A DNA stretch of 34,834 bases from Succinatimonas hippei YIT 12066 (GCF_000188195.1 NZ_GL830964.1:1-34834); one strand, 5' to 3'; positions 1-8,841 are shown, counted from the first letter of the stretch. Numbers and translations: made by a program. The notes: generated by a model from the sequence alone, not told the origin.

Positions 1-33
1 CGAATTGCCGGATCCTTTTCTATGAAAGATCCA
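1..33. repeat. 33-bp terminal inverted repeat, left copy
   Basis: The first 33 bases are identical to the reverse complement of bases 34801-34833. The match starts at the very first base and stops at base 34, where the two copies diverge (g here, t in the other copy). This copy lies inside the reading frame of the truncated acetyltransferase. It also contains an imperfect internal dyad (GGATC at 10-14 and GATCC at 28-32). Confidence 0.9.
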
Positions 34-497
34 GTCCCGATTAAATAATAACCCATATCGTCATACCAAGAATTAAGTTTGTCATTGCTGATAATTACAT
101 CAAGACGCACGCAAATCTTCTTTTTTTGCAGTGCTAAAAACTCGATTCTACGTAAAAGCTCCTTGCCGGCTCCCTTTACACTTAATAAAGACGCAAAATT
201 GTGAACATATAAGGAGGGCTTTTGCGGATCATTTTGCTGCCAACGCAGATCCGATTCAAGTAAAACGGCTCCGGCTATAATCCTGGAGTCGTTATCTCTT
301 AAAACATACATGTGTCCCAAATCGGCTTCACGCTTAAAATAAGCAAAAGAGTAGCGTTGTTTATAGCCAAAAAGGTTCCACTGCTTGATGCCGTTTTGTT
401 CCATCCACTCTATGCGTTTGTCTATAAGAGAAACAAAATCACTTACATCAGTCTCTGCAGCTTTAGCAAAAATGCAGTCGGCAAAATTTATGAACAT
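1..497 (-). CDS. GNAT-family N-acetyltransferase, 3' end cut by window edge
   Basis: About 165 residues are readable on the minus strand before the left edge, so the C-terminus is missing. The N-terminus (MFINFADCIFAKAAETD, then an RIEWMEQNGIKQWN segment near residues 28-41) follows the pattern of small GNAT acetyltransferases, where an acidic loop is followed by an R-x-x-WM-x-x-x-G-I-x-QW element. The segment VKGAGKELLRRIE lies where the acetyl-CoA pyrophosphate-binding motif A is expected. It resembles the canonical Q/R-x-x-G-x-G/A pattern but is not a perfect match. The start at the ATG read from 497 is preceded by a weak GAG; the frame is open upstream to a stop near 561 without a better start. 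It would transfer an acetyl group from acetyl-CoA to an amine; the substrate cannot be inferred. The last codons lie inside a 33-bp sequence that recurs, inverted, at the other end of the window. Confidence 0.72.
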   Translation of the reverse strand, partial: MFINFADCIFAKAAETDVSDFVSLIDKRIEWMEQNGIKQWNLFGYKQRYSFAYFKREADLGHMYVLRDNDSRIIAGAVLLESDLRWQQNDPQKPSLYVHNFASLLSVKGAGKELLRRIEFLALQKKKICVRLDVIISNDKLNSWYDDMGYYLIGTGSFIEKDPAI

Positions 498-584
498 AAA
501 AACTCGATCACAATAAAAACAGATACGGCTTTGCAAAATAACGCAAAACCGATAAAAATTCTACGTTTGATTTAATTGTAAATT

Positions 585-1466
585 TTAATTAAAAATTTTT
601 GCGCTGATGCGATAAGTCAGTGCGTGGCTTTCCTGCGGTTTTAACACCGTAAGACCTACTTTTGAGTTAAATGCGTTGGCAGGACATGACATCGGTTCAA
701 CGGCAAGGCCTTTACGCAAAAGTTTTTCAGCGGTAAAAAGCTGCACGTATGGAGCTTTAGTAGTTACGCTTACTTCCATCTTGTCTGACTTTAACGTAAG
801 GACAAGAGGATCTTTATCATTTTTAAAAGCATGATCAATCTTAACGCCGTTAAGGCTTCGTTCCTTATCAAAATCCAAATTTAATTGTGAAGCCCTAATC
901 AACTTTGTAGGACACATTTTTTCATCCACATCCCATACTTGAGAGCACGGAAAATGCAGGGTACAGTTATCAAGAACTTCTTTATTGCAAGTGATGTAAG
1001 GATGCTGGCCTACGCCGTATGGCGCAAACTTTTTCCCGATGTTTTTGGTAATAAGCGTTACGCTCAATCCGTCATCATCAACTTTATAGTAAGCTTTACT
1101 TTCAAGTAAAAACGGATATCCGACAGTCGGAATTACATAGGCTTTAAGAATAAGAGAATCCTCGCAGACCTCTTCAATCTGCCATTCTTTCCAGGCTAAA
1201 AAGCCGTGACTTGCAGATCCGGTTCGAGCCTCGGTTACAGCTAGAGAATATGTATTACCTTCAAATTCATAAGAAGCATTTTTAATACGATTAGGCCAGG
1301 GGATTAAAACTTTGCCTATATGAGCTAAAGGAACCTCATCAGGATCATGCGGCAAAGAAATATAACGATCTTTGTATTTAACCGAGCACATTCCTGCACC
1401 GACCGTAACAATCAAAGCCTCATAATCACCGTGTTTTAATAAAATACTTTGTCCGCCGGCTAACAT
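585..1466 (-). CDS. Aldose 1-epimerase (galactose mutarotase-like) family protein
   Basis: A 293-residue cytoplasmic protein of the galactose-mutarotase fold, which interconverts alpha and beta anomers of sugars. Visible family marks are PWPNRI (substrate-binding Arg region), SASHGF with the conserved HG, GVGQHPY carrying the catalytic-type His, DHAF, and AVEPMSCPANAFN with the catalytic-type Glu near the C-terminus. Length is normal for this family. I chose the ATG at 1466 because AAGGAG lies five bases upstream (1472-1477). A GTG at 1472 overlaps that ribosome binding site and is unlikely to be the start. It is divergent from the EamA transporter across about 165 bases. The substrate is unknown: it may be a hexose, or a phosphorylated sugar as in YeaD-type relatives. 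No sugar-catabolic genes lie beside it. Confidence 0.85.
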   Translation of the reverse strand: MLAGGQSILLKHGDYEALIVTVGAGMCSVKYKDRYISLPHDPDEVPLAHIGKVLIPWPNRIKNASYEFEGNTYSLAVTEARTGSASHGFLAWKEWQIEEVCEDSLILKAYVIPTVGYPFLLESKAYYKVDDDGLSVTLITKNIGKKFAPYGVGQHPYITCNKEVLDNCTLHFPCSQVWDVDEKMCPTKLIRASQLNLDFDKERSLNGVKIDHAFKNDKDPLVLTLKSDKMEVSVTTKAPYVQLFTAEKLLRKGLAVEPMSCPANAFNSKVGLTVLKPQESHALTYRISAKIFN

Positions 1467-1632
1467 GATCACTCCTTAAACTTGAATTAAACAGCCATAA
1501 TTTAGCAAATATTTAAAATTAAAGATGAGAGCAAAGCCCTCTTCTTAAAAGCATTACAATGATTTTATTTTGTTTCCGAAACGCTTTAGTGCTAGCATGA
1601 GCATCTAAAAAAACTTAAAAATAAGGACGTAT

Positions 1633-2583
1633 ATGCTCCGTGAAAGTCTTGCAGGTCATCTTTTAACTTGTTTTACCATAACCGTATGGGGCGCAACTTT
1701 TATCTCTTCAAAAATCCTGCTTAGAGACTTCATTCCGATCGAAATCTTATTTGATCGCTTTTTACTGGGCTTTATAGCCATGTGGATAATTTTTCCGCAT
1801 ATTATGCGCGTTAAGTCCCTTCGTCATGAAATTATCATGGCAATAGCTGGCTTGTTTGGAATAACTCTTTATTTTTTATGTGAAAATATTGCTCTTGTCT
1901 ATTCAAAAGCCGCCAATGTCGGCGTAATTATCGCCTCGGTTCCTTTTTTTACAGGTCTTGTGGATCGTCTTTTAGGCACCAAAAGAAAATTACCTAAAGG
2001 GTTCTTTCTAGGTTTTATTATCGCGATGACCGGAATTTGCCTTTTAACTTTTTCCTCTCTTGACGAACTTAGCTTTAATCCAATAGGTGACGGACTGGCT
2101 GTTCTTGCATCCGTCATGTGGGCGTTTTATTGCCTCTTTATCAATAAAGCCTTAAGTTTTGGCTATAAACCGCTGCAGGTTACAAGGCACGTTTTTGCCT
2201 ATGGTCTTATTTTTATGCTTATTCCAATGTATTTTATGGAATATGAATTTAAATTTGAGGCCCTTGCAAAGCCTGTCAACTATTTAAATCTTCTCTTTTT
2301 AGGATTGTGTGCATCAGCTTTATGCTACGTTACTTGGTCATTATCGGTAAAACTGATAGGAACGGTAAAAGCAAGTGCATGGCTTTACATTTCACCTGCG
2401 GTAACCGTAATAATGGCAGTATTAATTCTTGATGAAACAGTCTCCGGCCTCGGCATTTGCGGTATGTTGCTGACATTCCTCGGGCTTATCATTTCACAAA
2501 ACGGGATAAAAGGAATTATCCGTCTTATCATTAAAAGGCATGAAGTTTTAAAAGTGCCGCAAAAGACCATCTTACGGCACTAA
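1633..2583 (+). CDS. DMT-superfamily transporter, two EamA domains
   Basis: A 316-residue inner-membrane protein with about ten hydrophobic segments in two repeated halves, the usual EamA (RhaT-like) arrangement. The first half begins LLTCFTITVWGATFISSKILL and contains the typical helix followed by an R-rich loop. The second half starts near residue 150 (GDGLAVLASVMWAFYCLFI) and ends with a Y-x-x-P-x-x-x-x-L-x-x-x-x-x-x-E motif (YISPAVTVIMAVLILDE), which is characteristic of the family. AAGGA precedes the ATG at good spacing. Members export amino acids, metabolites or nucleotides; nothing next to it reveals the substrate. The 3' end of the gene contains a hairpin that probably ends the convergent alcohol dehydrogenase transcript. 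Confidence 0.88.
   Translation: MLRESLAGHLLTCFTITVWGATFISSKILLRDFIPIEILFDRFLLGFIAMWIIFPHIMRVKSLRHEIIMAIAGLFGITLYFLCENIALVYSKAANVGVIIASVPFFTGLVDRLLGTKRKLPKGFFLGFIIAMTGICLLTFSSLDELSFNPIGDGLAVLASVMWAFYCLFINKALSFGYKPLQVTRHVFAYGLIFMLIPMYFMEYEFKFEALAKPVNYLNLLFLGLCASALCYVTWSLSVKLIGTVKASAWLYISPAVTVIMAVLILDETVSGLGICGMLLTFLGLIISQNGIKGIIRLIIKRHEVLKVPQKTILRH
2553..2581 (-). terminator. Rho-independent terminator of the first alcohol dehydrogenase
   Basis: AGTGCCG (2553-2559) pairs with CGGCACT (2575-2581) around a 15-base loop. Read on the minus strand, the stem is followed by a short T run, just after the stop of the alcohol dehydrogenase at 2598. It overlaps the last codons of the convergent EamA gene. 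The A run on the other side could let it work weakly in the plus direction too. Confidence 0.55.
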
Positions 2584-2597
2584 AAAATAATGGAAGA

Positions 2598-3773
2598 TTA
2601 AAGCATCAGTCTATAAATTGCTTTTACGTCATCTTCATTTAAGGTTACGAATCCTCCGGTTGTTCCGGTATTTACATCGCCGTAACAGCATTTGTGCGCA
2701 AGCTCGTCAATATCTTCTTCTTTAGCGCCGAGCTCGGCAAAATTACCGGGCATGCCGATTGATTTTAAAAAGCGCCTTAATGCGTTAATACCCTCAAGCG
2801 CAGTAACTTCAGGATGTTCAAAATCCATCTCAACGCCCCACACTCTGACAGCTACCTTGGCAAAGCGCATAACGTCATGCTTTAAGTTATAAGTAAATAC
2901 CGCAGGCATCACGACGGCAAGTCCTGCTCCGTGCGCACAATCATATAAAGCTGAAAGTTCATGCTCAATATTATGACTGGTCCAATCTTGAGAACGACCC
3001 ACACCGCAAGAGTTATTATGCGCCATCATTCCCGCCCACATGATATTTGCTCTTGATTGATAATCATTGCTATCAGCTACGGCAATAGGGCCTTCTTTAA
3101 TCATGGTAAGCATCAAAGCTTCAATCATGCGATCAGTAACTTCAACATCTTTGGTATTGGTAAGGTAGCGCTCGTATAAATGCGCTAAGATATCCGTAAT
3201 ACCGCATGCAGTTTGATAGGCCGGCAATGTTTGAGTCAATGCAGGATCCAAAATTGAGAATTTAGGGCGCAGTGCTTCACCTGTAGTTGCACGTTTGAAC
3301 ATACCCTTTTCTTTAGTAATAACGGAATCACCGGATCCTTCGCTGCCGGCTGCCGAAATTGTAAGGACTGTTCCAATAGGCAAAGCTTTATCAACTGTTT
3401 TGCCTTCGTAGTAATCCCAAAAGTCACCGTCATAAACTGCACCTGCTGCAATAGCTTTAGCAGAATCAATAACGCTTCCGCCGCCTACGGCCAAAATAAA
3501 ATCAATATTTTCCTTCCTACAAAGGTTTATTCCCTCATAAACCAGGCTGTCACGAGGATTAGGTTTAACACCGCCTAATTCAACAAATCTAATTCCCTCG
3601 TTTTTAAGCGAACTGCGGATTTTATCTAAAAGACCGGATTTTTGAGCGGATCCTCCGCCAAAATGAATTAAAACTTTTGATCCGCCAAAGCGCTTAACAT
3701 AATGTCCTGCGTTAATTTCTTCATCTTTGCCGAAGACAAAATAAGTAGGGGAGTAAAAAGTAAAATTATCCAT
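2598..3773 (-). CDS. Iron-containing alcohol dehydrogenase (butanol-dehydrogenase type)
   Basis: A 391-residue group III, NAD(P)H-dependent alcohol dehydrogenase, interconverting aldehydes and alcohols in the cytoplasm. The N-terminus NFTFYSPTYFVFGKD is the classic family start. The nucleotide-binding GGGSVIDSAKAIAAG is present. Metal ligands are visible as D and H in GITDILAHLYERY and as two His residues in NIEHELSALYDCAHGAGLA. Length matches the family. The ATG at 3773 gives a start aligned with homologues; a GTG ten codons upstream (3803) is open but neither start has a convincing ribosome binding site. It is a paralogue of the enzyme at 20181-21353. It is divergent from the HAD phosphatase. 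The aldehyde substrate is not evident. Confidence 0.9.
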   Translation of the reverse strand: MDNFTFYSPTYFVFGKDEEINAGHYVKRFGGSKVLIHFGGGSAQKSGLLDKIRSSLKNEGIRFVELGGVKPNPRDSLVYEGINLCRKENIDFILAVGGGSVIDSAKAIAAGAVYDGDFWDYYEGKTVDKALPIGTVLTISAAGSEGSGDSVITKEKGMFKRATTGEALRPKFSILDPALTQTLPAYQTACGITDILAHLYERYLTNTKDVEVTDRMIEALMLTMIKEGPIAVADSNDYQSRANIMWAGMMAHNNSCGVGRSQDWTSHNIEHELSALYDCAHGAGLAVVMPAVFTYNLKHDVMRFAKVAVRVWGVEMDFEHPEVTALEGINALRRFLKSIGMPGNFAELGAKEEDIDELAHKCCYGDVNTGTTGGFVTLNEDDVKAIYRLML

Positions 3774-3979
3774 ATAAAAAAGCGAAAAATCGCCTGCCTC
3801 CACTGATACAAACTACTACATAAAGCTCATTTTAACTTACCTCTTTGTTTATAAGTAGAATCGGCAAAGCTGTTTCATTAAATTTATTTTTCTTTAATTT
3901 AATTAGCCTTAACTTTCTTTTCACTCAAAATTAATTATTGTCATTTAGAATTTATAAATCATTTATGGAGAGTCAGATA

Positions 3980-4645
3980 ATGTCCCGTGACCTTTATGTT
4001 TTTGATCTTGATTACACTTTAATCGATGCCGACAGCAGCACCTTATGGTGCCGATATATGGTAGAAAACCACATTGCAGAAGATCCTGACTTTTTAAATA
4101 AAGAAAAAAGACTAATGGATGCCTATGACCGCGGCGAACTCAACGTTCATGACTATATTGCTTTTTCCATGCCGCCAATCACCAAAATTCCCAAAGAAAA
4201 AGTCGACGCGATTGTAGATGATTTTGTAAAAAATACGTTTTCAAATTTAATTTTTAAAGAAGCAAAAGAGTTGCTTAATGAGCTTAAGAATCAAAATGAA
4301 TCGATACTACTCTTATCGGCAAGTGCCGACATGATCGTAAATGCCGTTGCCCGCTATTTAGGTATAAAAGAAGCAATCTCAGTAAACATAAAGGTAGAAA
4401 ACGGCTTTTATACCGATAAAATCGACGGTGTTCCTAGTTTTAAAGAAGGCAAAGTCATATGCCTTGAAAAATACCTGTTAGAGCATCCTGAAATTAACGG
4501 AAAAATCACTTTTTATACCGACTCTATAAACGATCTTCCTTTATGCCTTAGAGCAGATAGCGTTTATACCGTCAATCCTGGTATTTTATTAAGACAAAAG
4601 GCTTTGGAAAACAATTGGCCTATTCTTAATTGGAAGCGCGGCTGA
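3980..4645 (+). CDS. HAD-superfamily phosphatase, subfamily IB (SerB-like)
   Basis: A 221-residue cytoplasmic hydrolase. All four HAD motifs are visible: FDLDYT with the nucleophile Asp9 and acid/base Asp11, LLSASAD supplying the motif II Ser, the Lys in FKEGK as motif III, and YTDSINDLPL as motif IV. The helical cap between motifs I and II, and the overall length, fit subfamily IB, which includes phosphoserine phosphatase-like and CicA-like enzymes. I chose the ATG at 3980 because GGAG lies nine bases upstream (3967-3970); ATG codons further upstream (3965 and 3938) lack such a site. The substrate is an unidentified phosphomonoester; no serine pathway gene is nearby. Confidence 0.88.
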   Translation: MSRDLYVFDLDYTLIDADSSTLWCRYMVENHIAEDPDFLNKEKRLMDAYDRGELNVHDYIAFSMPPITKIPKEKVDAIVDDFVKNTFSNLIFKEAKELLNELKNQNESILLLSASADMIVNAVARYLGIKEAISVNIKVENGFYTDKIDGVPSFKEGKVICLEKYLLEHPEINGKITFYTDSINDLPLCLRADSVYTVNPGILLRQKALENNWPILNWKRG

Positions 4646-4666
4646 CTTTAAGACAAATCATCGATA

Positions 4667-5266
4667 TTAATAATCAGGCTTTTGACCGTCATGAGCAGGC
4701 CATATGCATTCTGACAGCTTAGGACAAGAAAATACGGCCCTAAATGAAGACGTTTCCGGGCTGCATGCATAAACGCCGAATGTAATCTCGTCAACAGCCG
4801 AAAACAAATGACACACTCGCATTTGCTTAAAGTTTATGCCGTCATATGAATTTTCAATTTTAAAATCATCTTCACGGCGGCTTAAGCGATACCACATCGT
4901 TTTATGTGCCGCGTTTATTTCGGTAGTCGACCAATCTGAATATCCGTGATTGGTAACCACACTGCCTAAATGAGCAAATTCTTCATTTTCATATTCAATT
5001 GAAGCTTTAATCCAATTGTCACTATCAAGATAGACAGCAATACCGCATTGATCAAAACGATGGGTATATTCAAAATCGCATTTTACGGTAAAGGTAAAAA
5101 ACTTCTCTTTGCTCTTATATTGCAGCAAAGGAGCATTATCATTGCAAAAATGATAATAAGTTCTTTGCCACAAATCCGTATGCGGATCGGTAATAATCTC
5201 AACTCTATCAGCAAAAACCGAGAATTTAGAGGGGTTATGCGTCCATTTAAAATCTAAAAAATTCAT
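4667..5266 (-). CDS. DUF1349 domain-containing protein
   Basis: A 199-residue protein without a signal peptide. Its sequence follows the DUF1349 pattern of a concanavalin-like beta sandwich: an opening PSKFSVFADRVEIITDPHTDLWQRTYYHF, then a DFEYTHRFDQCGIAVYLDSDNWIKASIEYEN core, a strongly conserved VVTNHGYSDWST loop, and the WYRLSRREDDFKIENSYDG strand pair. Known members are described only loosely (fungal 'regulation of enolase' relatives); a carbohydrate-binding role is plausible from the fold but unproven. It stands alone, convergent with the HAD gene and divergent from the unrecognised gene at 5368. No strong ribosome binding site precedes the ATG. Confidence 0.8.
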   Translation of the reverse strand: MNFLDFKWTHNPSKFSVFADRVEIITDPHTDLWQRTYYHFCNDNAPLLQYKSKEKFFTFTVKCDFEYTHRFDQCGIAVYLDSDNWIKASIEYENEEFAHLGSVVTNHGYSDWSTTEINAAHKTMWYRLSRREDDFKIENSYDGINFKQMRVCHLFSAVDEITFGVYACSPETSSFRAVFSCPKLSECIWPAHDGQKPDY

Positions 5267-5367
5267 CGGGAAAAACTTAAAAAACCATATTGAGAAAAAT
5301 AATTTCGCGCTAAGTATTCTTTATTATTATACTTTCTATGTGTTAATAAAATCTCAAGGATAAGACA

Positions 5368-6537
5368 GTGTCTCTCATTAAAAAAAGCGGAATTTTTACT
5401 AAAAAACACAAGCAGCATGAATTTAAGAAAAACATTGAAGATGCTTTGATTTATAAATTAAATGAATACACGATAGAAGCCGGGAAAAATGATGAAAACA
5501 ACGCTTATTACGTTGAAGTTCCAATCGATCCGAATAAACAATCTCAACTAAATGAAGTTGCGGAAAACATTAAAGAAGAAGCGCAAAGCATCATCAAAAA
5601 AGGTAAAAATTATGCAATTATCATCGAAGAGAATATTTCACCTAAAATCATTACCGAAGCCAAAGAAATTCTTTTAAAGGGCAGCGTATTTTCAGGTGAA
5701 GGCAGAGTACAGAAAATTCTTGCTTTAAAAGATTTGTGCAAAAACGCCTTAAGTCCGATGATGGCGCTTGATTTAGCATTGCTTATCATGGGCAACAGCA
5801 TCGGAGATGATGTAATAGGCTCTCAGCTAAATAGGATCGAAGGATTACTTACTAAAGATTTACATGAAAAAGCAATTGCTAAAAAAGTAGAGTATGAAGA
5901 TACGGCCGATCGCTTGCGTTTTTACTTAAACACTGATTCATCAAGCTTTACACTTCAAGATAAAAATCATCTTGAAGAGCTCTCTTCTTTCCTGCATCGG
6001 GAAGTTCTTACCTGCGCACATTTAATTCAGGAAGTAAATATTCCGCAAATAAAAGAGAAAAAGCGTTCATTAAATGAAGCAAAAACAGCTTCTTCTATGA
6101 TTAATCACGAAACATACGCGCTTATTGACAGGTCAATTACGGTACTGTTTTTATTTGTTCTGTGCGAACTTACCAAAAAGCACGCAGGATCTACGCAAAG
6201 TTATGATAAATCATGGTCTCTTGAGGAAATTTTACTTAAGCCTCTTTGCGAACTGATGGCAAAAATCTATTCAGAGCTTTTATTTCGCCTTAGACTGCTG
6301 CTAGACAGCGCAATTTACATAAATTTCATTGATAAAAATAAAATCAAGGAGATTCTCAACTTTCATGAATCCCTATTTTTCCCTCTTGATAAAAAATTAA
6401 AGGAATTTTTAAATTTTTATCATCTTGACAGCCGTACCATATGGAAAATAAAAGACAATACGCTGCAATGCTATGTAAAAACTGATAAAAATTGTCCTAA
6501 TGCAGTACAGCTTAAAAACATAAAAAGCTCTGATTAA
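5368..6537 (+). CDS. Hypothetical protein, helical, function not recognised
   Basis: A 389-residue protein that I do not recognise. It starts at a GTG (5368) with AAGGA seven bases upstream. It is rich in Lys, Glu and Leu, with long predicted helices throughout and a Lys-rich N-terminus. Two hydrophobic stretches stand out: near residues 130-145 (LSPMMALDLALLIMGNS) and near 255-270 (SITVLFLFVLCELT). They could be buried helices or weak membrane contacts. No signal peptide, Cys motif or nucleotide-binding loop is visible. It stands between two genes read on the other strand and has its own short promoter region, so context gives no clue. I assign no function. Confidence 0.7.
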   Translation: MSLIKKSGIFTKKHKQHEFKKNIEDALIYKLNEYTIEAGKNDENNAYYVEVPIDPNKQSQLNEVAENIKEEAQSIIKKGKNYAIIIEENISPKIITEAKEILLKGSVFSGEGRVQKILALKDLCKNALSPMMALDLALLIMGNSIGDDVIGSQLNRIEGLLTKDLHEKAIAKKVEYEDTADRLRFYLNTDSSSFTLQDKNHLEELSSFLHREVLTCAHLIQEVNIPQIKEKKRSLNEAKTASSMINHETYALIDRSITVLFLFVLCELTKKHAGSTQSYDKSWSLEEILLKPLCELMAKIYSELLFRLRLLLDSAIYINFIDKNKIKEILNFHESLFFPLDKKLKEFLNFYHLDSRTIWKIKDNTLQCYVKTDKNCPNAVQLKNIKSSD

Positions 6538-6570
6538 TCCTTATTACTAGCTTTTCACATCAATCCTGAC

Positions 6571-7671
6571 TTAGGCTTTTTTTAAAGTAAAAATCGTTAT
6601 TTCTGGCGGAACTAAAAATCTGCAGGAAAAACCCGACCAAATTCCTGTACCGTTACTTACATACATTACCCGATTTTCAAGTTCGTATCTGCCTGAAACG
6701 AATCCGTCATTGTAATCGGCAACCAAAGGGCCAGCAAAAAGCATCGTACCGCCATGAGTATGACCTGTAAGAATTAAATCAGCATCTACTGCTTTCACTC
6801 CATCTTTTGGCTTGTGCGCAAGAAAAACTCGGGTGTGCTTACCTGCATCTGCAAACACTTTATCCAGTTCATTCCCGTAACTTCGTCCGTCATTAATACC
6901 GCCTACAGTTAACGTACCGTTTCCTTTATGCAAATTAACGTGCTCATTTTGTAAAAAACGCACATTAAAATTCTCTAATGCTTTTATCCACGCAAAAGAA
7001 CCTGAATAATACTCATGATTTCCCGTAACGGCTAAAACACCGTACGGAGATTTAATATCTTTAAGCGATCTGAATTCATTAATTAACTTTTCTACCCTGC
7101 CATCAACCAAATCACCGGTTATAACCGTTAAATCAACTTCTTCGTTATTTACCGCGGCAACGACTTTTTGCATGAATTCATGCTTTAGTAACGGCCCCAC
7201 ATGTAAATCACTTAGCTGAGCTATTTTAAAACCGTCAAAATCCTTATCTAAATTTTTAATTTCTATAGTTTCATGATTAATGTGAGGAGTGAAAAACTGC
7301 ATGCACGTGCCGTAAAACCCGAATATAAGAGCAAAGATTATTACACAAACATTAAGTTTAAAAAGCTTTGGCTTTAACTTTATCAGGCTGCATTTGCGCA
7401 AGATAAATAAAAGAACAAACAACAGATCTTTTATAAGACAAATGAAAGAGCCGATAATAAGTGAGCCAAAGGCGGCCTCCATTATCACAATAAGCCACGA
7501 CGGCAAATCCGGCGACAAAATACCGCCCATACGAGCATAAAAATGATATTTAAGCGCGCATAAAAAAATTATGCCCACTCCTAAAATTTTATAAAAAAGC
7601 CTGATTTTAAGCGGCAGTATTAGCGACAAAGAGGCGTAACTCGCCATAATAAGCGCCGGAGTTTGCAGCAT
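6571..7671 (-). CDS. Membrane-anchored metallophosphoesterase (YaeI/YkuE type)
   Basis: A 366-residue protein with four hydrophobic segments in the first 125 residues followed by a calcineurin-like phosphoesterase domain. The metal-binding motifs appear in order: QLSDLHVGPLL, TGDLVDG, GNHEYY, LAHKP and the closing LTGHTHGGTM. This arrangement is typical of the YaeI/YkuE group, where a two-metal site hydrolyses phosphoester bonds, in some members of lipid precursors such as UDP-diacylglucosamine. The catalytic domain begins near residue 145 (NLDKDFDGFKIAQLSDLH), the usual start of that domain. It is transcribed after the DUF362 gene on the same strand, but a terminator-like hairpin separates the two. 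Confidence 0.88.
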   Translation of the reverse strand: MLQTPALIMASYASLSLILPLKIRLFYKILGVGIIFLCALKYHFYARMGGILSPDLPSWLIVIMEAAFGSLIIGSFICLIKDLLFVLLFILRKCSLIKLKPKLFKLNVCVIIFALIFGFYGTCMQFFTPHINHETIEIKNLDKDFDGFKIAQLSDLHVGPLLKHEFMQKVVAAVNNEEVDLTVITGDLVDGRVEKLINEFRSLKDIKSPYGVLAVTGNHEYYSGSFAWIKALENFNVRFLQNEHVNLHKGNGTLTVGGINDGRSYGNELDKVFADAGKHTRVFLAHKPKDGVKAVDADLILTGHTHGGTMLFAGPLVADYNDGFVSGRYELENRVMYVSNGTGIWSGFSCRFLVPPEITIFTLKKA

Positions 7672-7704
7672 AATTTAAAAGTTCTAAATAAAATTGGGTA
7701 TTAA

Positions 7705-7731
7705 ATTGCGCCTAATAAGATAAGGCGCAAT
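7705..7731 (-). terminator. Hairpin terminator after the cytoplasmic DUF362 gene
   Basis: ATTGCGCC (7705-7712) pairs perfectly with GGCGCAAT (7724-7731) around an 11-base loop, ten bases after the DUF362 stop on the minus strand. The following T run is short, so it may be leaky and allow some read-through into the phosphoesterase. Confidence 0.55.
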
Positions 7732-7740
7732 CATGGCTTT

Positions 7741-8742
7741 CTATTCTTTAAACGGAACTACATCTCGTACCGCATCTGACAAAGATATTTCTTTATCGTC
7801 ATTATCTATATCAAGAAGCTTATATTTATCATTGCCCATATGAAGCTCTTTCATATAGCTTAACTGACGCAATCCGTGACGGCTTTCAATACGTTCAACC
7901 AAGGCATGGCGATCTTGCTCCTTCATTGCGTAAACCAAATCAACGCATGCCTGATCGACTGCTAAAATATCTGTTGAAGCGACAATACCGACGTTAGGAG
8001 TAACTACCGGAGCCGCGGCAAGACCTTCACAGTCACATGACACTGACATATTGCGCATCACGTTAACAAAACAGATATTATTTCCAAAATGGTCTACAAC
8101 GGCTTTTGCAGATTCCATCATGCGTTCCATAAACTCTTCCTTTTTAATATCCCATTGATCGGAAGATCCCGGAGTTGTATGGATCTGTGCTTTGCCGATT
8201 CTGCCGTCGGCACATCCTATGCCTATGTTTTTAGCCGAACCGCCAAAACCGCCTTGCGTATGACCTTTAAAATGAGTTAAGACAAACAGCGAATCATAAT
8301 TAAGTAAATTTTTACCCATATGAACGCCTTTAAACCATTTTCCTCCTCTAACCGGAAATTCAGCAGTTCCGTTATCATCTAATATATCCACCGGGCAGAA
8401 TGTCCAACCGTTAACTTTTAAAGTTTCGCGATGCTTATCGGTAGTATAGCGATCACCGTCATAGTAAGTATTTGTTTCTACAATTACGGCATCAGGCAAA
8501 TCTTCTTTAATCAAAGCTTCAACCCATGAACGAGGAATAATATTAGGTCCGTGCTTTTCCCCGGTATGAAGCTTTATACCGATTTTTCCCGAAAGTCTTC
8601 CCGATACCTTACCAAATATTTTTCTCAAGCCTAAAGCCGATAAATCCTTAGTAAAATATACAATTGATTCATCTCCGCTGCGCTTATCATAAGAAACGTA
8701 GTGCTCTCCGCCCGTTCCCGGAACCACTTTAATCTTATTCAT
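7741..8742 (-). CDS. DUF362 protein, cytoplasmic paralogue (candidate LarA-like enzyme)
   Basis: A 333-residue protein without a signal peptide, of the DUF362 family, which has no settled function. It opens with a strand/Lys-rich segment, then GKIGIKLHTGEKHGPN (52-67), then DKHRETLKVNG carrying His104. A THFKGHTQGGFGG segment follows with His157 and His161, then Lys171 and, 17 residues later, His188. His161-x9-Lys171 and the downstream His match the pattern of LarA catalytic and nickel residues (see findings). A CDC motif (VSCDCEG) is shared with the second DUF362 protein at 24158-25180. GAGG lies nine bases before the ATG. Unlike its paralogue it stays in the cytoplasm and stands alone, with its own promoter region and terminator. 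Assignment to DUF362 is firm; enzymatic role is inference. Confidence 0.85.
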   Translation of the reverse strand: MNKIKVVPGTGGEHYVSYDKRSGDESIVYFTKDLSALGLRKIFGKVSGRLSGKIGIKLHTGEKHGPNIIPRSWVEALIKEDLPDAVIVETNTYYDGDRYTTDKHRETLKVNGWTFCPVDILDDNGTAEFPVRGGKWFKGVHMGKNLLNYDSLFVLTHFKGHTQGGFGGSAKNIGIGCADGRIGKAQIHTTPGSSDQWDIKKEEFMERMMESAKAVVDHFGNNICFVNVMRNMSVSCDCEGLAAAPVVTPNVGIVASTDILAVDQACVDLVYAMKEQDRHALVERIESRHGLRQLSYMKELHMGNDKYKLLDIDNDDKEISLSDAVRDVVPFKE

Positions 8743-8841
8743 GGTGCAATACCTCTTTTTACGTATCTTTTATTCTTTTCTACAAGAAATATTAATACTT
8801 TTTAAATGCCTAACTTAGACAATATAAATATTTTTAATTAT

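Noticed and set aside
312-575. 87-residue plus-strand reading frame
   Set aside because: It lies antisense to the GNAT acetyltransferase, which has recognisable family motifs; no ribosome binding site or family features.
6523-6555. Hairpin AAAAGCT...AGCTTTT as terminator of the gene at 5368
   Set aside because: Seven-base AT-rich stem with a 19-base loop and no T run beyond the stem; too weak to report as a terminator.
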